Virus record (IMG/VR): IMGVR_UViG_3300035670_000431
Location: 1-43,872 of that record
From: a virus
Length of the DNA stretch: 43,872 bases
Strand: one strand, 5' to 3'
Below the pieces are notes generated by a model. That model did not search any database. It saw only the letters and a list, made by a program, of their open reading frames with translations, and was not told the origin of the DNA. Below are positions 1 to 5,535 of this stretch, piece after piece. The position numbers were made by a program, and so were the translations under genes. Each line of letters starts with the position of its first letter. The first letter of the stretch is position 1.

Positions 1-97
1 TTAACTGATTGCTTTCACTGTTTATACTGGGCTGGATGTATCAGATTCTTTCTATTCTATTTGTTTTCGCCTAGGCAGAAATACCAAAAATTTATTT
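1..97. other. non-coding left edge
   Basis: No gene could be supported here. The TTA at positions 1-3 could be read as a leftward stop, but the same frame carries further stops a short distance upstream, so no coding sequence precedes it. The stretch is AT-rich and lies downstream of the leftward operon. It contains the tail of the hairpin annotated next to it. Confidence 0.6.
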
Positions 98-125
98 GAC
101 ACCCCTTCAGTTAGAAGGGGATGTC
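86..125 (-). terminator. probable terminator of the leftward operon
   Basis: On the minus strand, an inverted repeat pairs positions 114-125 with 98-108 (GACATCCCCTTC against GAAGGGGTGTC, one bulged base). An AT-rich run with several Ts follows at 86-97. The hairpin includes the last codons and stop of the gene at 111-437, as often seen at the 3' end of compact phage operons. The T tract does not directly abut the stem, so termination efficiency is uncertain. The GACACCCC-type stem resembles the intergenic hairpins at 1270-1285 and 1943-1960. Confidence 0.5.
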
Positions 126-437
126 ATTATCCTGACCACGCTGGTCACGTGAGAGCTTATCCATCTCTTCTCGTTGCAGCTTGAGGATGCGATCAGCATC
201 CATCTTCTGTGCCATGCGCTTGTTACGGTGCATGGTATAAATGGCGTAGTCAAAGTCTTGCAACAAGAAGTCGCGCATCTCGGACATCTTGTCAAGCAAG
301 TGAGTCATCTCGTCGTTGTCGTAGCTAGTACGATCACTGCTACGCAGATCAAGCAACAAGAACGTGAGGCACTTCAAGGAGTTGAAGCATTGGTGGCGCA
401 TGCTGTTGATAAGAGAGTCGACTTGGGTGATCTTCAT
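111..437 (-). CDS. small helical protein with an SSB-like C-terminal tip
   Basis: A 108-aa protein of unknown family. The chosen ATG (437) is preceded by AGGACA at proper spacing; an upstream TTG at 488 would add 17 residues but has no SD. The sequence is charged and looks largely alpha-helical, with no visible OB-fold. The last six residues are DNDIPF, nearly identical to the acidic-hydrophobic tip (DDDIPF) of bacterial single-stranded-DNA-binding protein. In SSB that tip docks into partners such as exonuclease I, RecO, RecQ, PriA and the DNA polymerase III chi subunit. The tip follows a charged, flexible-looking stretch, as in SSB. A role in recruiting or competing for SSB partners is inference. 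It is the last gene of the leftward arm. Confidence 0.75.
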   Translation of the reverse strand: MKITQVDSLINSMRHQCFNSLKCLTFLLLDLRSSDRTSYDNDEMTHLLDKMSEMRDFLLQDFDYAIYTMHRNKRMAQKMDADRILKLQREEMDKLSRDQRGQDNDIPF

Positions 438-484
438 ATCTTGTCCTGTTAAACCACTGATAAGGTAATCATTTTTTATAGTCT

Positions 485-502
485 GCAAACTTCACAGTTT
501 GC
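485..502. other. perfect intergenic hairpin
   Basis: Seven base pairs (GCAAACT / AGTTTGC) close a four-base loop, between the stop of the gene at 533-757 and the start of the gene at 111-437. On the leftward transcript the loop is GUGA, a stable GNRA-type tetraloop. It lies upstream of the next ribosome binding site and may be an RNA stabiliser or processing site; it has no T tract. Confidence 0.5.
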
Positions 503-525
503 GACTCATTCCGTATGCAGGGGAC

Positions 526-540
526 CGGGGGATTACCCCG
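526..540. other. hairpin around the stop codon
   Basis: CGGGG and CCCCG pair over five GC-rich base pairs, with the TAA stop of the leftward gene 533-757 in the loop. It is one of several hairpins at gene ends in this arm, and may protect the 3' end or weakly terminate. Confidence 0.4.
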
Positions 541-757
541 CGTCCTCCTCTGTCATCTCGTACAACGCTTCGAGCTCCTTCATGTCCATCTCCAGCATCT
601 CGCGGATGCGGATCCAGGCACCGCGCTTGGTGCTCGGGGTACGCATGCACAGGATGAGGTCGGCCACGGTCATGCTGCTCAGGACAGCGCTGACCGCCAT
701 ACGGCAGTCGTAGCGCTTAACTTCGTCAGAGATGTTGTTGTTGCTAATAGCGTCCAT
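533..757 (-). CDS. small hypothetical protein (74 aa)
   Basis: Not recognised. The protein is helical-looking, with a hydrophobic middle (residues about 20-38) and an acidic C-terminus ending EEDAG. Its start is well supported: AAGGAAGAG lies seven or so bases before the ATG, inside the last codons of the upstream gene. One base separates that gene's stop from this ATG, so the two are translationally coupled. The neighbour is a small membrane protein, but nothing in this sequence shows that they act together. Confidence 0.7.
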   Translation of the reverse strand: MDAISNNNISDEVKRYDCRMAVSAVLSSMTVADLILCMRTPSTKRGAWIRIREMLEMDMKELEALYEMTEEDAG

Positions 758-758
758 G

Positions 759-962
759 TTACTCTTCCTTGGTTACCTTAACTTCCTTGCCATCTACCGT
801 TGCGCTGGCATGCACGTCGTGCATCCAGTGCTTGATGCGTTGGATCAGAACTTTGACATAGCCGCCACCTAGTCCAACGAAGACTTGGATGGCGACGATC
901 AGCAGCACGACACCGCAGATCAACGAGAGGAGAGACCAGATCAAGCCGAGAAGTGGATCCAT
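759..962 (-). CDS. small single-pass membrane protein (67 aa)
   Basis: Residues about 3-31 form one long hydrophobic segment rich in Leu, Ile and Val. A basic stretch (residues about 36-46) and a charged C-terminal tail ending VTKEE follow. This is the layout of a single-pass inner-membrane protein with a cytoplasmic tail. The family is not recognised. Phage proteins of this shape include holin-like proteins, superinfection-exclusion factors and lysis regulators, but nothing here selects among them. A GAGG-type SD precedes the ATG, and that SD lies inside a short hairpin (966-977), which could modulate translation. Confidence 0.7.
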   Translation of the reverse strand: MDPLLGLIWSLLSLICGVVLLIVAIQVFVGLGGGYVKVLIQRIKHWMHDVHASATVDGKEVKVTKEE

Positions 963-965
963 AAC

Positions 966-977
966 ACCCTCAAGGGT
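966..977. promoter_or_regulatory. short hairpin over a ribosome binding site
   Basis: ACCCT and AGGGT pair around a two-base loop just upstream of the leftward ATG at 962, and the strand read by the ribosome carries GAGGGTG here. The tight loop makes it marginal alone. It is a shortened version of the ACACCC/GGGTGT hairpins found before other genes of this arm. Confidence 0.3.
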
Positions 978-989
978 TAGGTTTTTTAG

Positions 990-1250
990 TTACTTGGTTA
1001 CCGTCAGGTGTCGCTGCATGATGAAGTTGTCATATATCCGCTTCTGCCAGTCTGGCACGCTCGGTGTCTCCATCTTGAGGTCATACTTTTCCAAGAAGTG
1101 GTAGTACAGGAAAGCGATATCCAGGTTACCGCTCTTGATGTTCTCCAAGCATTCGTTAGCCTGGAGAAGAGCGCATTCGAGCTTCGACTTCACCAGTTGG
1201 ATCTCTTCTTCCATGCGCTTGACGTGGATCTTGTATAGCACGTTGTCCAT
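990..1250 (-). CDS. small hypothetical coiled-coil-like protein (86 aa)
   Basis: Not recognised. The start at 1250 has a textbook SD (AAGGAGAT, then ATG). A longer open frame to 1349 overlaps the better-supported short gene 1285-1413 and has no SD, so it was rejected. The N-terminal half (residues about 10-40) is charged and heptad-like, consistent with a helix or coiled coil. The rest contains aromatic residues (YYHFLEKY). It follows the 42-aa gene across a hairpin-containing spacer. No catalytic motif or metal ligand set is visible. Confidence 0.7.
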   Translation of the reverse strand: MDNVLYKIHVKRMEEEIQLVKSKLECALLQANECLENIKSGNLDIAFLYYHFLEKYDLKMETPSVPDWQKRIYDNFIMQRHLTVTK

Positions 1251-1269
1251 AACTATCTCCTTGTAAGAT

Positions 1270-1285
1270 ACACCCCTAAGGGTGT
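1270..1285. repeat. ACACCC/GGGTGT intergenic hairpin, copy 1
   Basis: Six perfect base pairs close the loop CTAA. It lies between the stop of the 42-aa gene and the SD of the next leftward gene, in the same arrangement as the copy at 1943-1960. On the plus strand a T run follows, on the minus strand an A run precedes it, so any Rho-independent termination would act mainly on rightward transcripts. Confidence 0.55.
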
Positions 1286-1413
1286 CATTTTTTGTACTTA
1301 GCGATGAGGTCAAGCAGGGCGAATCGGTTGTCTGGACCGACCCAGCCATGCTTGGCCAAGAACTCCGCCCTCATCGTAGTGATGAGGTAGCGTACTCTGC
1401 TAATGGTGTCCAT
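1285..1413 (-). CDS. very small hypothetical protein (42 aa)
   Basis: A 43-codon frame begins MDTISRVRYL and ends DLIAKYKK. Its ATG overlaps the stop of the upstream gene as TAATG, a classic coupling arrangement. It fills the gap between two well-supported genes on the same strand and stops just at the ACACCC/GGGTGT hairpin. The composition fits the GC-rich leftward genes. It is basic and probably a single helical unit with a GWVGPDN turn. The function is unknown. Confidence 0.6.
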   Translation of the reverse strand: MDTISRVRYLITTMRAEFLAKHGWVGPDNRFALLDLIAKYKK

Positions 1414-1925
1414 TAGTCCAGTCCTTGGGGTAGCCAGTGCTTGTACCCCTTGATCTTACCGATCAAGTACGGTTGATCATCGTCACCCAAGACGATGAAG
1501 CTGCGGCTCTCGGGATGGAGGTCAACCACCTCCATACCATGGAACTTTACGCTGTCGGTGTGCTTCTTGAAGTCCAACGCCAGGTCACAGAGCAGATCAA
1601 CGTCTGCTTCCGGGAACACACGCATGTACTCCTCAAACACCGCCTTGCGCGAGCCAAGGGTGAACTTCTCCTTGCACTCAAACGCAAGGAACTCCGACAC
1701 CGACTCAAACCCGACGTCGTGCGCGAGGCAATCCTTGCACACCCAAGACCCCTGCTTGGTCGGGTATGCGTTGTAGAAGGCGATGGTGGCAGCGCACAGG
1801 TAGCAGCCACCGAACATGGCAAAACCGTGCTCTGCCATCAGCTGGCTGTTAACAACACCGTCGTGATCAACCACGCTGGGATCCATCTCTGCAGCCAACT
1901 CGAAAACCGTCATGTACTTGGTCAT
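1413..1925 (-). CDS. hypothetical protein with CxxC pair (zinc-ribbon-like)
   Basis: A 170-aa protein of unknown family. Residues 41-66 carry C41-x2-C44 and C63-x2-C66, the spacing of a small treble-clef or zinc-ribbon knuckle, which suggests a zinc-binding site. The remainder is acidic and helical, ending in a beta-like stretch with a DDDQPYLIGKIKGY segment. The start at 1925 is set by AAGGAG seven bases upstream. It follows the GACACCC hairpin (1943-1960) and is translationally coupled to the downstream 42-aa gene. Small Cys4 proteins in phage early regions often bind nucleic acid or host RNA polymerase; that role is only inference here. Confidence 0.75.
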   Translation of the reverse strand: MTKYMTVFELAAEMDPSVVDHDGVVNSQLMAEHGFAMFGGCYLCAATIAFYNAYPTKQGSWVCKDCLAHDVGFESVSEFLAFECKEKFTLGSRKAVFEEYMRVFPEADVDLLCDLALDFKKHTDSVKFHGMEVVDLHPESRSFIVLGDDDQPYLIGKIKGYKHWLPQGLD

Positions 1926-1942
1926 AGCTAACTCCTTGTAAA

Positions 1943-1960
1943 GACACCCCTAAGGGTGTC
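1943..1960. repeat. GACACCC/GGGTGTC intergenic hairpin, copy 2
   Basis: A perfect seven-base-pair inverted repeat has loop CTAA and is followed on the plus strand by six Ts. It lies in the spacer between the leftward genes 1966-2199 and 1413-1925, just before the SD of the latter. Sequence and placement match copy 1 at 1270-1285. Read leftward it could shape mRNA ends or stability; read rightward it resembles a terminator blocking antisense transcription. Confidence 0.6.
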
Positions 1961-1965
1961 ATTTT

Positions 1966-2199
1966 TTAGACCTTACGACGAACGTTGACACGACCGACCA
2001 GGTGACCAGCCAAGTTGTACTTGGCCAGCGCCCAGTCAATCTCGTAGCCACCAAGGCCACGGTAGTCACACACCACCAACTGACCACTGGAGAGATCAAT
2101 GGCGGTCGAGCCGATCACCGGGATCGTCGGGCACAAGAACTCAACAGGAACACCGAGGAACTCCAGCGCCTCGTTCAACGTCTTGGTAGCTTTGATCAT
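1966..2199 (-). CDS. small hypothetical protein (77 aa)
   Basis: Not recognised. Residues about 1-20 look helical, and the rest looks like beta strands (PVIGSTAIDL, GQLVVCDYRG, HLVGRVNVRR) with a basic C-terminus. This may be a small beta-barrel or nucleic-acid-binding fold, but no family is claimed. The start at 2199 has no strong SD, unlike its neighbours, so expression may be low or the start may differ. Upstream is a non-coding stretch of about 355 bp. Confidence 0.6.
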   Translation of the reverse strand: MIKATKTLNEALEFLGVPVEFLCPTIPVIGSTAIDLSSGQLVVCDYRGLGGYEIDWALAKYNLAGHLVGRVNVRRKV

Positions 2200-2389
2200 A
2201 ACACACCAAGGACAACCTACATTCTAGAATAAGAGTAACGTTTACTCGCCATGAGGGAGGAGTGCAGGTGGTCAATTCGCTGGATGGCATCAACACTAAC
2301 ATGAACACACACAAAGTGAATACTACATTCAGTACGCACAGACGGTTTACACTACCAACAACCGTTACTCTGTACCCTGGTTAGCATAG

Positions 2390-2407
2390 CTACCCCTCTT
2401 GGGGTAG
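2390..2407. other. perfect hairpin CTACCCC/GGGGTAG
   Basis: Seven base pairs close a TCTT loop within the gap 2200-2554. It has no adjacent T tract on either strand. The stem resembles the CACCCC-type hairpins elsewhere in this arm. Confidence 0.45.
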
Positions 2408-2425
2408 TGCCTCCTCTGTATTTAC

Positions 2426-2457
2426 ACGGGCTTGGAACCGTCAGTATTTTTACTGGC
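2426..2457. repeat. intergenic hairpin element, copy 1 of pair
   Basis: A 32-bp element starts ACGGGCTT and ends with a hairpin, CAGTA-TTTT-TACTG (2442-2455). It is similar to the element at 2510-2540. The outer pair of the stem is C-G here and T-A in the other copy, a compensatory change that points to a conserved RNA (or cruciform) structure. Confidence 0.5.
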
Positions 2458-2468
2458 TACATTAGGCA

Positions 2469-2501
2469 GGCCCCGCCTCCTTTATAGGGGAGGAGGGGGC
2501 C
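2469..2501. terminator. GC-rich inverted repeat, possible terminator
   Basis: GGCCCC (2469-2474) pairs with GGGGCC (2496-2501) and CCTCC (2476-2480) with GGAGG (2489-2493), with small internal bulges. It lies about 55 bp past the stop of the leftward 435-aa gene. No proper T tract follows on either strand, so it may act as a pause or 3'-end stabiliser rather than an intrinsic terminator. Confidence 0.35.
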
Positions 2502-2509
2502 TTGTTGTT

Positions 2510-2540
2510 ACGGGCTTACACCGTTAGTATTTCTACTAGC
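2510..2540. repeat. intergenic hairpin element, copy 2 of pair
   Basis: The second copy of the element at 2426-2457, starting ACGGGCTT and ending with TAGTA-TTTC-TACTA (2525-2538). It ends about 15 bp before the stop of gene 2555-3862 on the leftward strand. Stem positions vary in a compensated way between the copies. Confidence 0.5.
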
Positions 2541-2554
2541 TTCCGAGGTCGCGG

Positions 2555-3862
2555 TCAGTCGCCAAGCTTCCAGCCGTCAGCCAGCAGGCGCTTGATCGTA
2601 TCGCCCCAGCTGTAGCTGGAGCGGTACTCCGAACGCGCTGCCAACCAGCGGTTGGTGATCTCGGTGACCGCATCCGAGAACACGTCCTCCCCGCGTACCT
2701 CCGTCAGGTACGGCTGCAGCTTCGGGCGGATGGTTTCTTTGACTTGCGTCAGTTTCTCCATCTGCACCTTCAGCATGCCGTCGCCCGCACGCTTGGCGTA
2801 GATCATGACCTTTCCATCGGGGGAGACCAGGACCTTACGCTTCTGCTTCGGGAGGCGCGGTTGCGGATTCACCCGCTGCTCGTAGAGCTCGCTGCTCTTG
2901 TGGGAGAGCGGGGCCCATAGCCAGCCGGTCATGACGCCGTGCTTGAACACAGGCATCCAGACCGACCAGCGGCCGTTTGTCGACTCCAAGTCCTTGCGCC
3001 AAATGAGGCGCTCGGGGGCCTGGTAGAATTTCTTGACGAACTCCACCACAGCGGGTGTGTCGTAGATCTTCATTCCCATGCCCAGCTTCCGCACTTGGGT
3101 GAACGGCACCGGCTTTGCTTCCTTGCAGAAGCGGATGTCCATCACCCACTTGGAGCGAACGCCCTTAGGCGTCAACTCCAAGGTGACTTCCTCCTTGTTC
3201 TTGAGCACACGCTTGACCTTGCGGCCGACGTACATGCGCCCAAGCGACCAGCCCTTCGTGAAGGGCCGACCCTCGGAGTAGTCCTGGATGTTTTCCCAAT
3301 CGGGCTGCAGCCCGTCTTCGTCAAACGACGAGTACAGGCCGTGAGCCTTCTGGGTGACAGCCGCTTGGAAGGCGAGCTTGGCGTGGCTCACCCAGCCGTC
3401 GTCGCCCTCTGGGGTGACGAGGTTGGATGGCTCGCCCAGCGGGCGGAGGGTGGTGCCGTTCCGTCGAGCGTAGGCTTGCGCCTTGCTCTTTAGAATCATC
3501 GGGTTGATGCCCGTCAACTTGTAGTTGAGCGAGCGCAGTCCCGTGAGGACCTGTTGGTCGTCGTTTTTGCCTGCCTTTCGGCTGCAGAGAGACTTGAGCC
3601 ACACGCGCACTTCCTCGTTGCCCAGCATCTTTTCGATGCCGTGGCCGAGGATGTCCTTGATGTGACGCAAGTCTGCGTCGACCATGTCCAACATCGACTT
3701 CTTCTCGAACCCCCAACGGGAGTCCGTGTCGTCGTCGTTCTGGACGTCCACGTCACCAGCCAGCGCCGCCTCGGCAGCCTTAACCAGCAACTGATTGACC
3801 TCGCGGCCGCCAACCACACCGTTGACGACCGGACCCTTCTTGCTTTCACGCTTCGTGGTCAT
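2555..3862 (-). CDS. hypothetical protein (435 aa), largest leftward gene
   Basis: Not recognised. It is the only large gene of the leftward arm, with high GC and codon use close to its small neighbours. The N-terminus (residues 1-60) is charged with an acidic patch of consecutive Asp (NDDDTD). The middle is basic and carries many Trp and Lys residues (DGWVSHAKLAFQ, GVRSKWVMDIRF). The C-terminus is helical and ends DGWKLGD. No Walker, nuclease or metal motif could be identified. The start at 3862 is preceded only by a weak GTAGGTAAC. A DNA- or RNA-binding early protein would fit the basic composition, but this is speculation. Confidence 0.75.
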   Translation of the reverse strand: MTTKRESKKGPVVNGVVGGREVNQLLVKAAEAALAGDVDVQNDDDTDSRWGFEKKSMLDMVDADLRHIKDILGHGIEKMLGNEEVRVWLKSLCSRKAGKNDDQQVLTGLRSLNYKLTGINPMILKSKAQAYARRNGTTLRPLGEPSNLVTPEGDDGWVSHAKLAFQAAVTQKAHGLYSSFDEDGLQPDWENIQDYSEGRPFTKGWSLGRMYVGRKVKRVLKNKEEVTLELTPKGVRSKWVMDIRFCKEAKPVPFTQVRKLGMGMKIYDTPAVVEFVKKFYQAPERLIWRKDLESTNGRWSVWMPVFKHGVMTGWLWAPLSHKSSELYEQRVNPQPRLPKQKRKVLVSPDGKVMIYAKRAGDGMLKVQMEKLTQVKETIRPKLQPYLTEVRGEDVFSDAVTEITNRWLAARSEYRSSYSWGDTIKRLLADGWKLGD

Positions 3863-4030
3863 AGTAGTTACCTACTCAGATTAGATTTCCCGGCACTAAT
3901 CAGGCCGTTGGTTGTTTTTATTTGTACTTAGGAACCGGTCAACCACCGTATACCAAAGCCACGTTGAACTAGCGTGGCGCTAGGAATCCGTCATCGCTAC
4001 AGGCCAGCGTTTGCTAGCCTGTTTGCGATA

Positions 4031-4056
4031 GGGATAGACCCTTGTAGGTCTATACC
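4031..4056. other. intergenic hairpin
   Basis: ATAGACC and GGTCTAT pair over seven bases around a six-base loop, extended by GG/CC beyond one mismatch. It is directly adjacent to the larger hairpin at 4065-4093; together they could form a compact structured leader or trailer. Confidence 0.45.
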
Positions 4057-4064
4057 TTAGGACC

Positions 4065-4093
4065 ATGGCTGCGCGGTTAAGCGCAGCAGCCAT
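4065..4093. other. strong GC-rich hairpin
   Basis: ATGGCTGC and GCAGCCAT pair perfectly over eight bases, with a further three GC pairs (GCG/CGC) inside after one bulged base. It has no T tract. It lies just before repeat copy A at 4107-4169. Confidence 0.5.
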
Positions 4094-4106
4094 TAATGGC
4101 GTCGAT

Positions 4107-4169
4107 CCTCTACTTTGGTTACCTGGGCCTAGATTCGCACCCAACCACCATCACTGGTGGCCTAGTAGT
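4107..4169. repeat. intergenic repeat, copy A
   Basis: About 43 bp (CCTCTACTTT, then GTTACC, GGGCCTA, TTCGCACCC, ACCAC) closely match 5101-5162, followed by a hairpin of similar position but different sequence: CCACCA-TCAC-TGGTGG here (4145-4160). Both copies are between leftward genes. Conserved sequence plus a conserved but rewritten stem suggests a functional RNA or protein-binding element. Confidence 0.6.
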
Positions 4170-4297
4170 TTACCTACCCATTTCTAGAGCGCGGGTAGGC
4201 ACGCGCTATCTACATTATTTGATTACCCAGGTTAATGTTAGCACTGGGGATATCCCTTTTGTTCACCAGAGGATATCAATTGTACTGGTGGCGCAGG

Positions 4298-4579
4298 CTA
4301 CACCGTCTTAACGATGTAGGTCCGAGCGGGTTGTGCGTATTGCACCATCTGCTCGAACGACAGCTCCTTGCCACGGAGCTCCGCCGGGATTGCCAGCGGA
4401 ATCTCAGTGACCTGAGCTGCCTCCGCTGCCAGGTGCAGGGGCAGTACGCCATAGACGTGCTTGCCCTTGATCTGGTCAGCGGTGACGTGGCTGATCACAG
4501 CCACATCTCCTGCGACCTCGCCTACGTGGCGCAGGTATTCAACCAGCGCCGCGTGACGGGTCACAACAACCTTATCCAT
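4298..4579 (-). CDS. csx16: Csx16-like protein (VVA1548 family), putative ring nuclease / anti-type III CRISPR
   Basis: A 93-aa protein that matches the CRISPR-associated Csx16/VVA1548 family in length and conserved blocks. These are TRHAALVEYL near the N-terminus (residues 7-16), a His after a short strand (H31), the block GVLPLHLAAEAA (44-55) and PAELRGKELS (65-74). Csx16 normally accompanies type III CRISPR-Cas loci. Recent work, recalled and not checked, places it among ring nucleases that cleave the cyclic oligoadenylate second messenger. No Cas gene or repeat array is present in this window. A free-standing copy in a phage early region therefore suggests a viral counter-defence enzyme, analogous in role to AcrIII-1. 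The start is fixed by AGGAGG just upstream. Family assignment is by motif recognition; the role is inference. Confidence 0.8.
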   Translation of the reverse strand: MDKVVVTRHAALVEYLRHVGEVAGDVAVISHVTADQIKGKHVYGVLPLHLAAEAAQVTEIPLAIPAELRGKELSFEQMVQYAQPARTYIVKTV

Positions 4580-4676
4580 ATCCTACCTCCTGGTAGTATG
4601 GGGTTGTATCCCTAGTATCCGACTAGTAACGGGATAGTTTTAAAGGATGACTACCAACCTAGAAGAGGAGAAGAGG

Positions 4677-5012
4677 TTACCGGTCGCCCTCTTCCTCCAT
4701 TTCTTCGAGGACCGCACGGTAGTAATCGGCCCGATCTTGGGCCTCCTGCTTCCGCAGCCGCCGCCGGTCACGGTCGTTCTTGGGGGGAACGATCCCCGCC
4801 AAGACTGCTTCCTTGTGAAGCTGCGTATCGGTAAGATTGGATACTACACTCAGCATCCCGGGGAAGCTGCCTTGCGGGCAGCAGTCAGGATCGGTACAGC
4901 CCCCGTGGAGCGAGGTGTCAGCCTTGGCCACCTTGGCGGTCGCGTCAATGCCCGACTCGACCAGGTGCTTGACCAACTCAATCGCGTTCTCTGACTTAAA
5001 ACGATTCGACAT
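4677..5012 (-). CDS. hypothetical protein (111 aa) with Cys cluster
   Basis: Not recognised. It begins with a helical segment (residues 1-30) and has a Cys-rich turn GGCTDPDCCPQG (residues about 37-48). It ends in a very charged helix rich in Arg, Glu and Asp (residues about 78-111), likely a coiled coil. Three Cys in a short loop could hold metal but do not match a named motif. The start at 5012 has a strong AGGAGG at good spacing. The gene lies immediately upstream of the csx16-like gene in the leftward direction, about 97 bp apart, so they may be co-transcribed; a functional link is possible but unproven. Confidence 0.7.
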   Translation of the reverse strand: MSNRFKSENAIELVKHLVESGIDATAKVAKADTSLHGGCTDPDCCPQGSFPGMLSVVSNLTDTQLHKEAVLAGIVPPKNDRDRRRLRKQEAQDRADYYRAVLEEMEEEGDR

Positions 5013-5199
5013 GATATCCTCCTAGATACCAGCAGTCTGTTTGCGCAATTGCTACGACGTGTAACAACATACGCCGCCACCACCTGCAATGGTAGCAATA
5101 CCTCTACTTTAGTTACCGGGGCCTAGGATTTCGCACCCCACCACATTGCTGTGGCTTTGTAGCTCACTGCAGTTTATAGACATGCTTAGGTCTTAAGGC
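5013..5199. other. short non-coding spacer with repeat copy B
   Basis: The spacer between two leftward genes carries the SD for the 111-aa gene at its left end and repeat copy B (5101-5162). No reading frame is supported. Confidence 0.5.
5101..5162. repeat. intergenic repeat, copy B
   Basis: The second copy of the element at 4107-4169. It shares CCTCTACTTT, GTTACC, GGGCCTA and TTCGCACCC blocks in the same order with few changes. It then has its own hairpin CCACA-TTGC-TGTGG (5141-5154), in the position where copy A has a longer stem. Confidence 0.6.
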
Positions 5200-5370
5200 T
5201 TACGCTCCGACCTGGGCGTATAGCCCATGCAGTCGGCGGTAGACCTCACGAATCAGTGCAACAAACGAGGCCTCTTCAGCCTTGCTGTTGCACTTTGCCA
5301 TCTGGTCCTGGAGGACCCCAACACGGGCCTCCAGTTTCCAGATGGTCTTCCAGATTTTCTCCTCTGACAT
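5200..5370 (-). CDS. very small hypothetical protein (56 aa)
   Basis: A 57-codon frame begins MSEEKIWKTIWKLEARVGVL and ends LYAQVGA. The ATG has a perfect AGGAGG at eight or so bases, in the same leader style (CCAGGAGGAT) as its neighbours. Composition fits the GC-rich arm. The sequence is one or two amphipathic helices with a heptad-like pattern, so a small coiled-coil or adaptor is plausible. The function is unknown. Confidence 0.7.
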   Translation of the reverse strand: MSEEKIWKTIWKLEARVGVLQDQMAKCNSKAEEASFVALIREVYRRLHGLYAQVGA

Positions 5371-5431
5371 GACATCCTCCTGGATGCATAGCGAAACAGA
5401 TAATATGGAATAAAGCTTCCCATCATCAGGC

Positions 5432-5450
5432 CATAGGTAGCTAACCTATG
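5432..5450. other. perfect intergenic hairpin
   Basis: CATAGGT and ACCTATG pair over seven bases with a five-base loop, in the spacer between leftward genes 5536-5772 and 5200-5370. It has no T tract. Confidence 0.45.
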
Positions 5451-5486
5451 ACGACCACCTCCTTTGGGTAAGTGGTTTCGGGATAC

Positions 5487-5510
5487 GGGGTAGATTGAAG
5501 GCTCTACCCC
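5487..5510. other. perfect eight-base-pair intergenic hairpin
   Basis: GGGGTAGA and TCTACCCC pair perfectly around an eight-base loop, about 26 bp past the stop of gene 5536-5772 on the leftward strand. It resembles the 2390-2407 hairpin and may mark a transcript end or processing point, but no U tract follows on the leftward RNA. Confidence 0.5.
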
Positions 5511-5535
5511 AAAGGCCTTTCAGACAGAGAACCTG

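Larger units (their letters stand above)
2200..2554. other. non-coding gap with several hairpins
   Basis: No convincing gene was found on either strand: frames are short and lack SD sequences. It holds a perfect seven-base-pair hairpin (2390-2407), an imperfect GC-rich inverted repeat (2469-2501), and a two-copy element (2426-2457 and 2510-2540). As a leftward transcript it is the 3' region of gene 2555-3862 and the 5' region of gene 1966-2199, so terminators, processing sites or a promoter are all possible. Confidence 0.5.
3863..4297. other. non-coding gap with strong hairpins and a repeat
   Basis: No supported gene lies here; open frames on the plus strand have no SD. The gap holds a seven-base-pair hairpin with flanking pairs (4031-4056), a long hairpin (4065-4093), and copy A of a repeat shared with 5101-5162. 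Read leftward it is the leader of the 435-aa gene and the trailer of the csx16-like gene, so a promoter plus terminator or a regulatory RNA are reasonable possibilities. No sigma70-type promoter could be assigned confidently. Confidence 0.5.

Noticed and set aside
1437-3493. Long plus-strand open frames at 1437-1931, 2939-3493 and others in the left arm
   Set aside because: They lie opposite well-supported leftward genes, have no SD, and show composition expected of the antisense of GC-rich coding sequence.
4131-4145. A tRNA T-loop-like GCGAATC sequence in the intergenic repeat
   Set aside because: Neither strand gives a cloverleaf with matching acceptor, D and anticodon arms, and the second repeat copy breaks the motif.
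4235-4994. Plus-strand frames at 4235-4615 and 4647-4994
   Set aside because: They are antisense to the csx16-like gene and the 111-aa gene, without SD or recognisable motifs.
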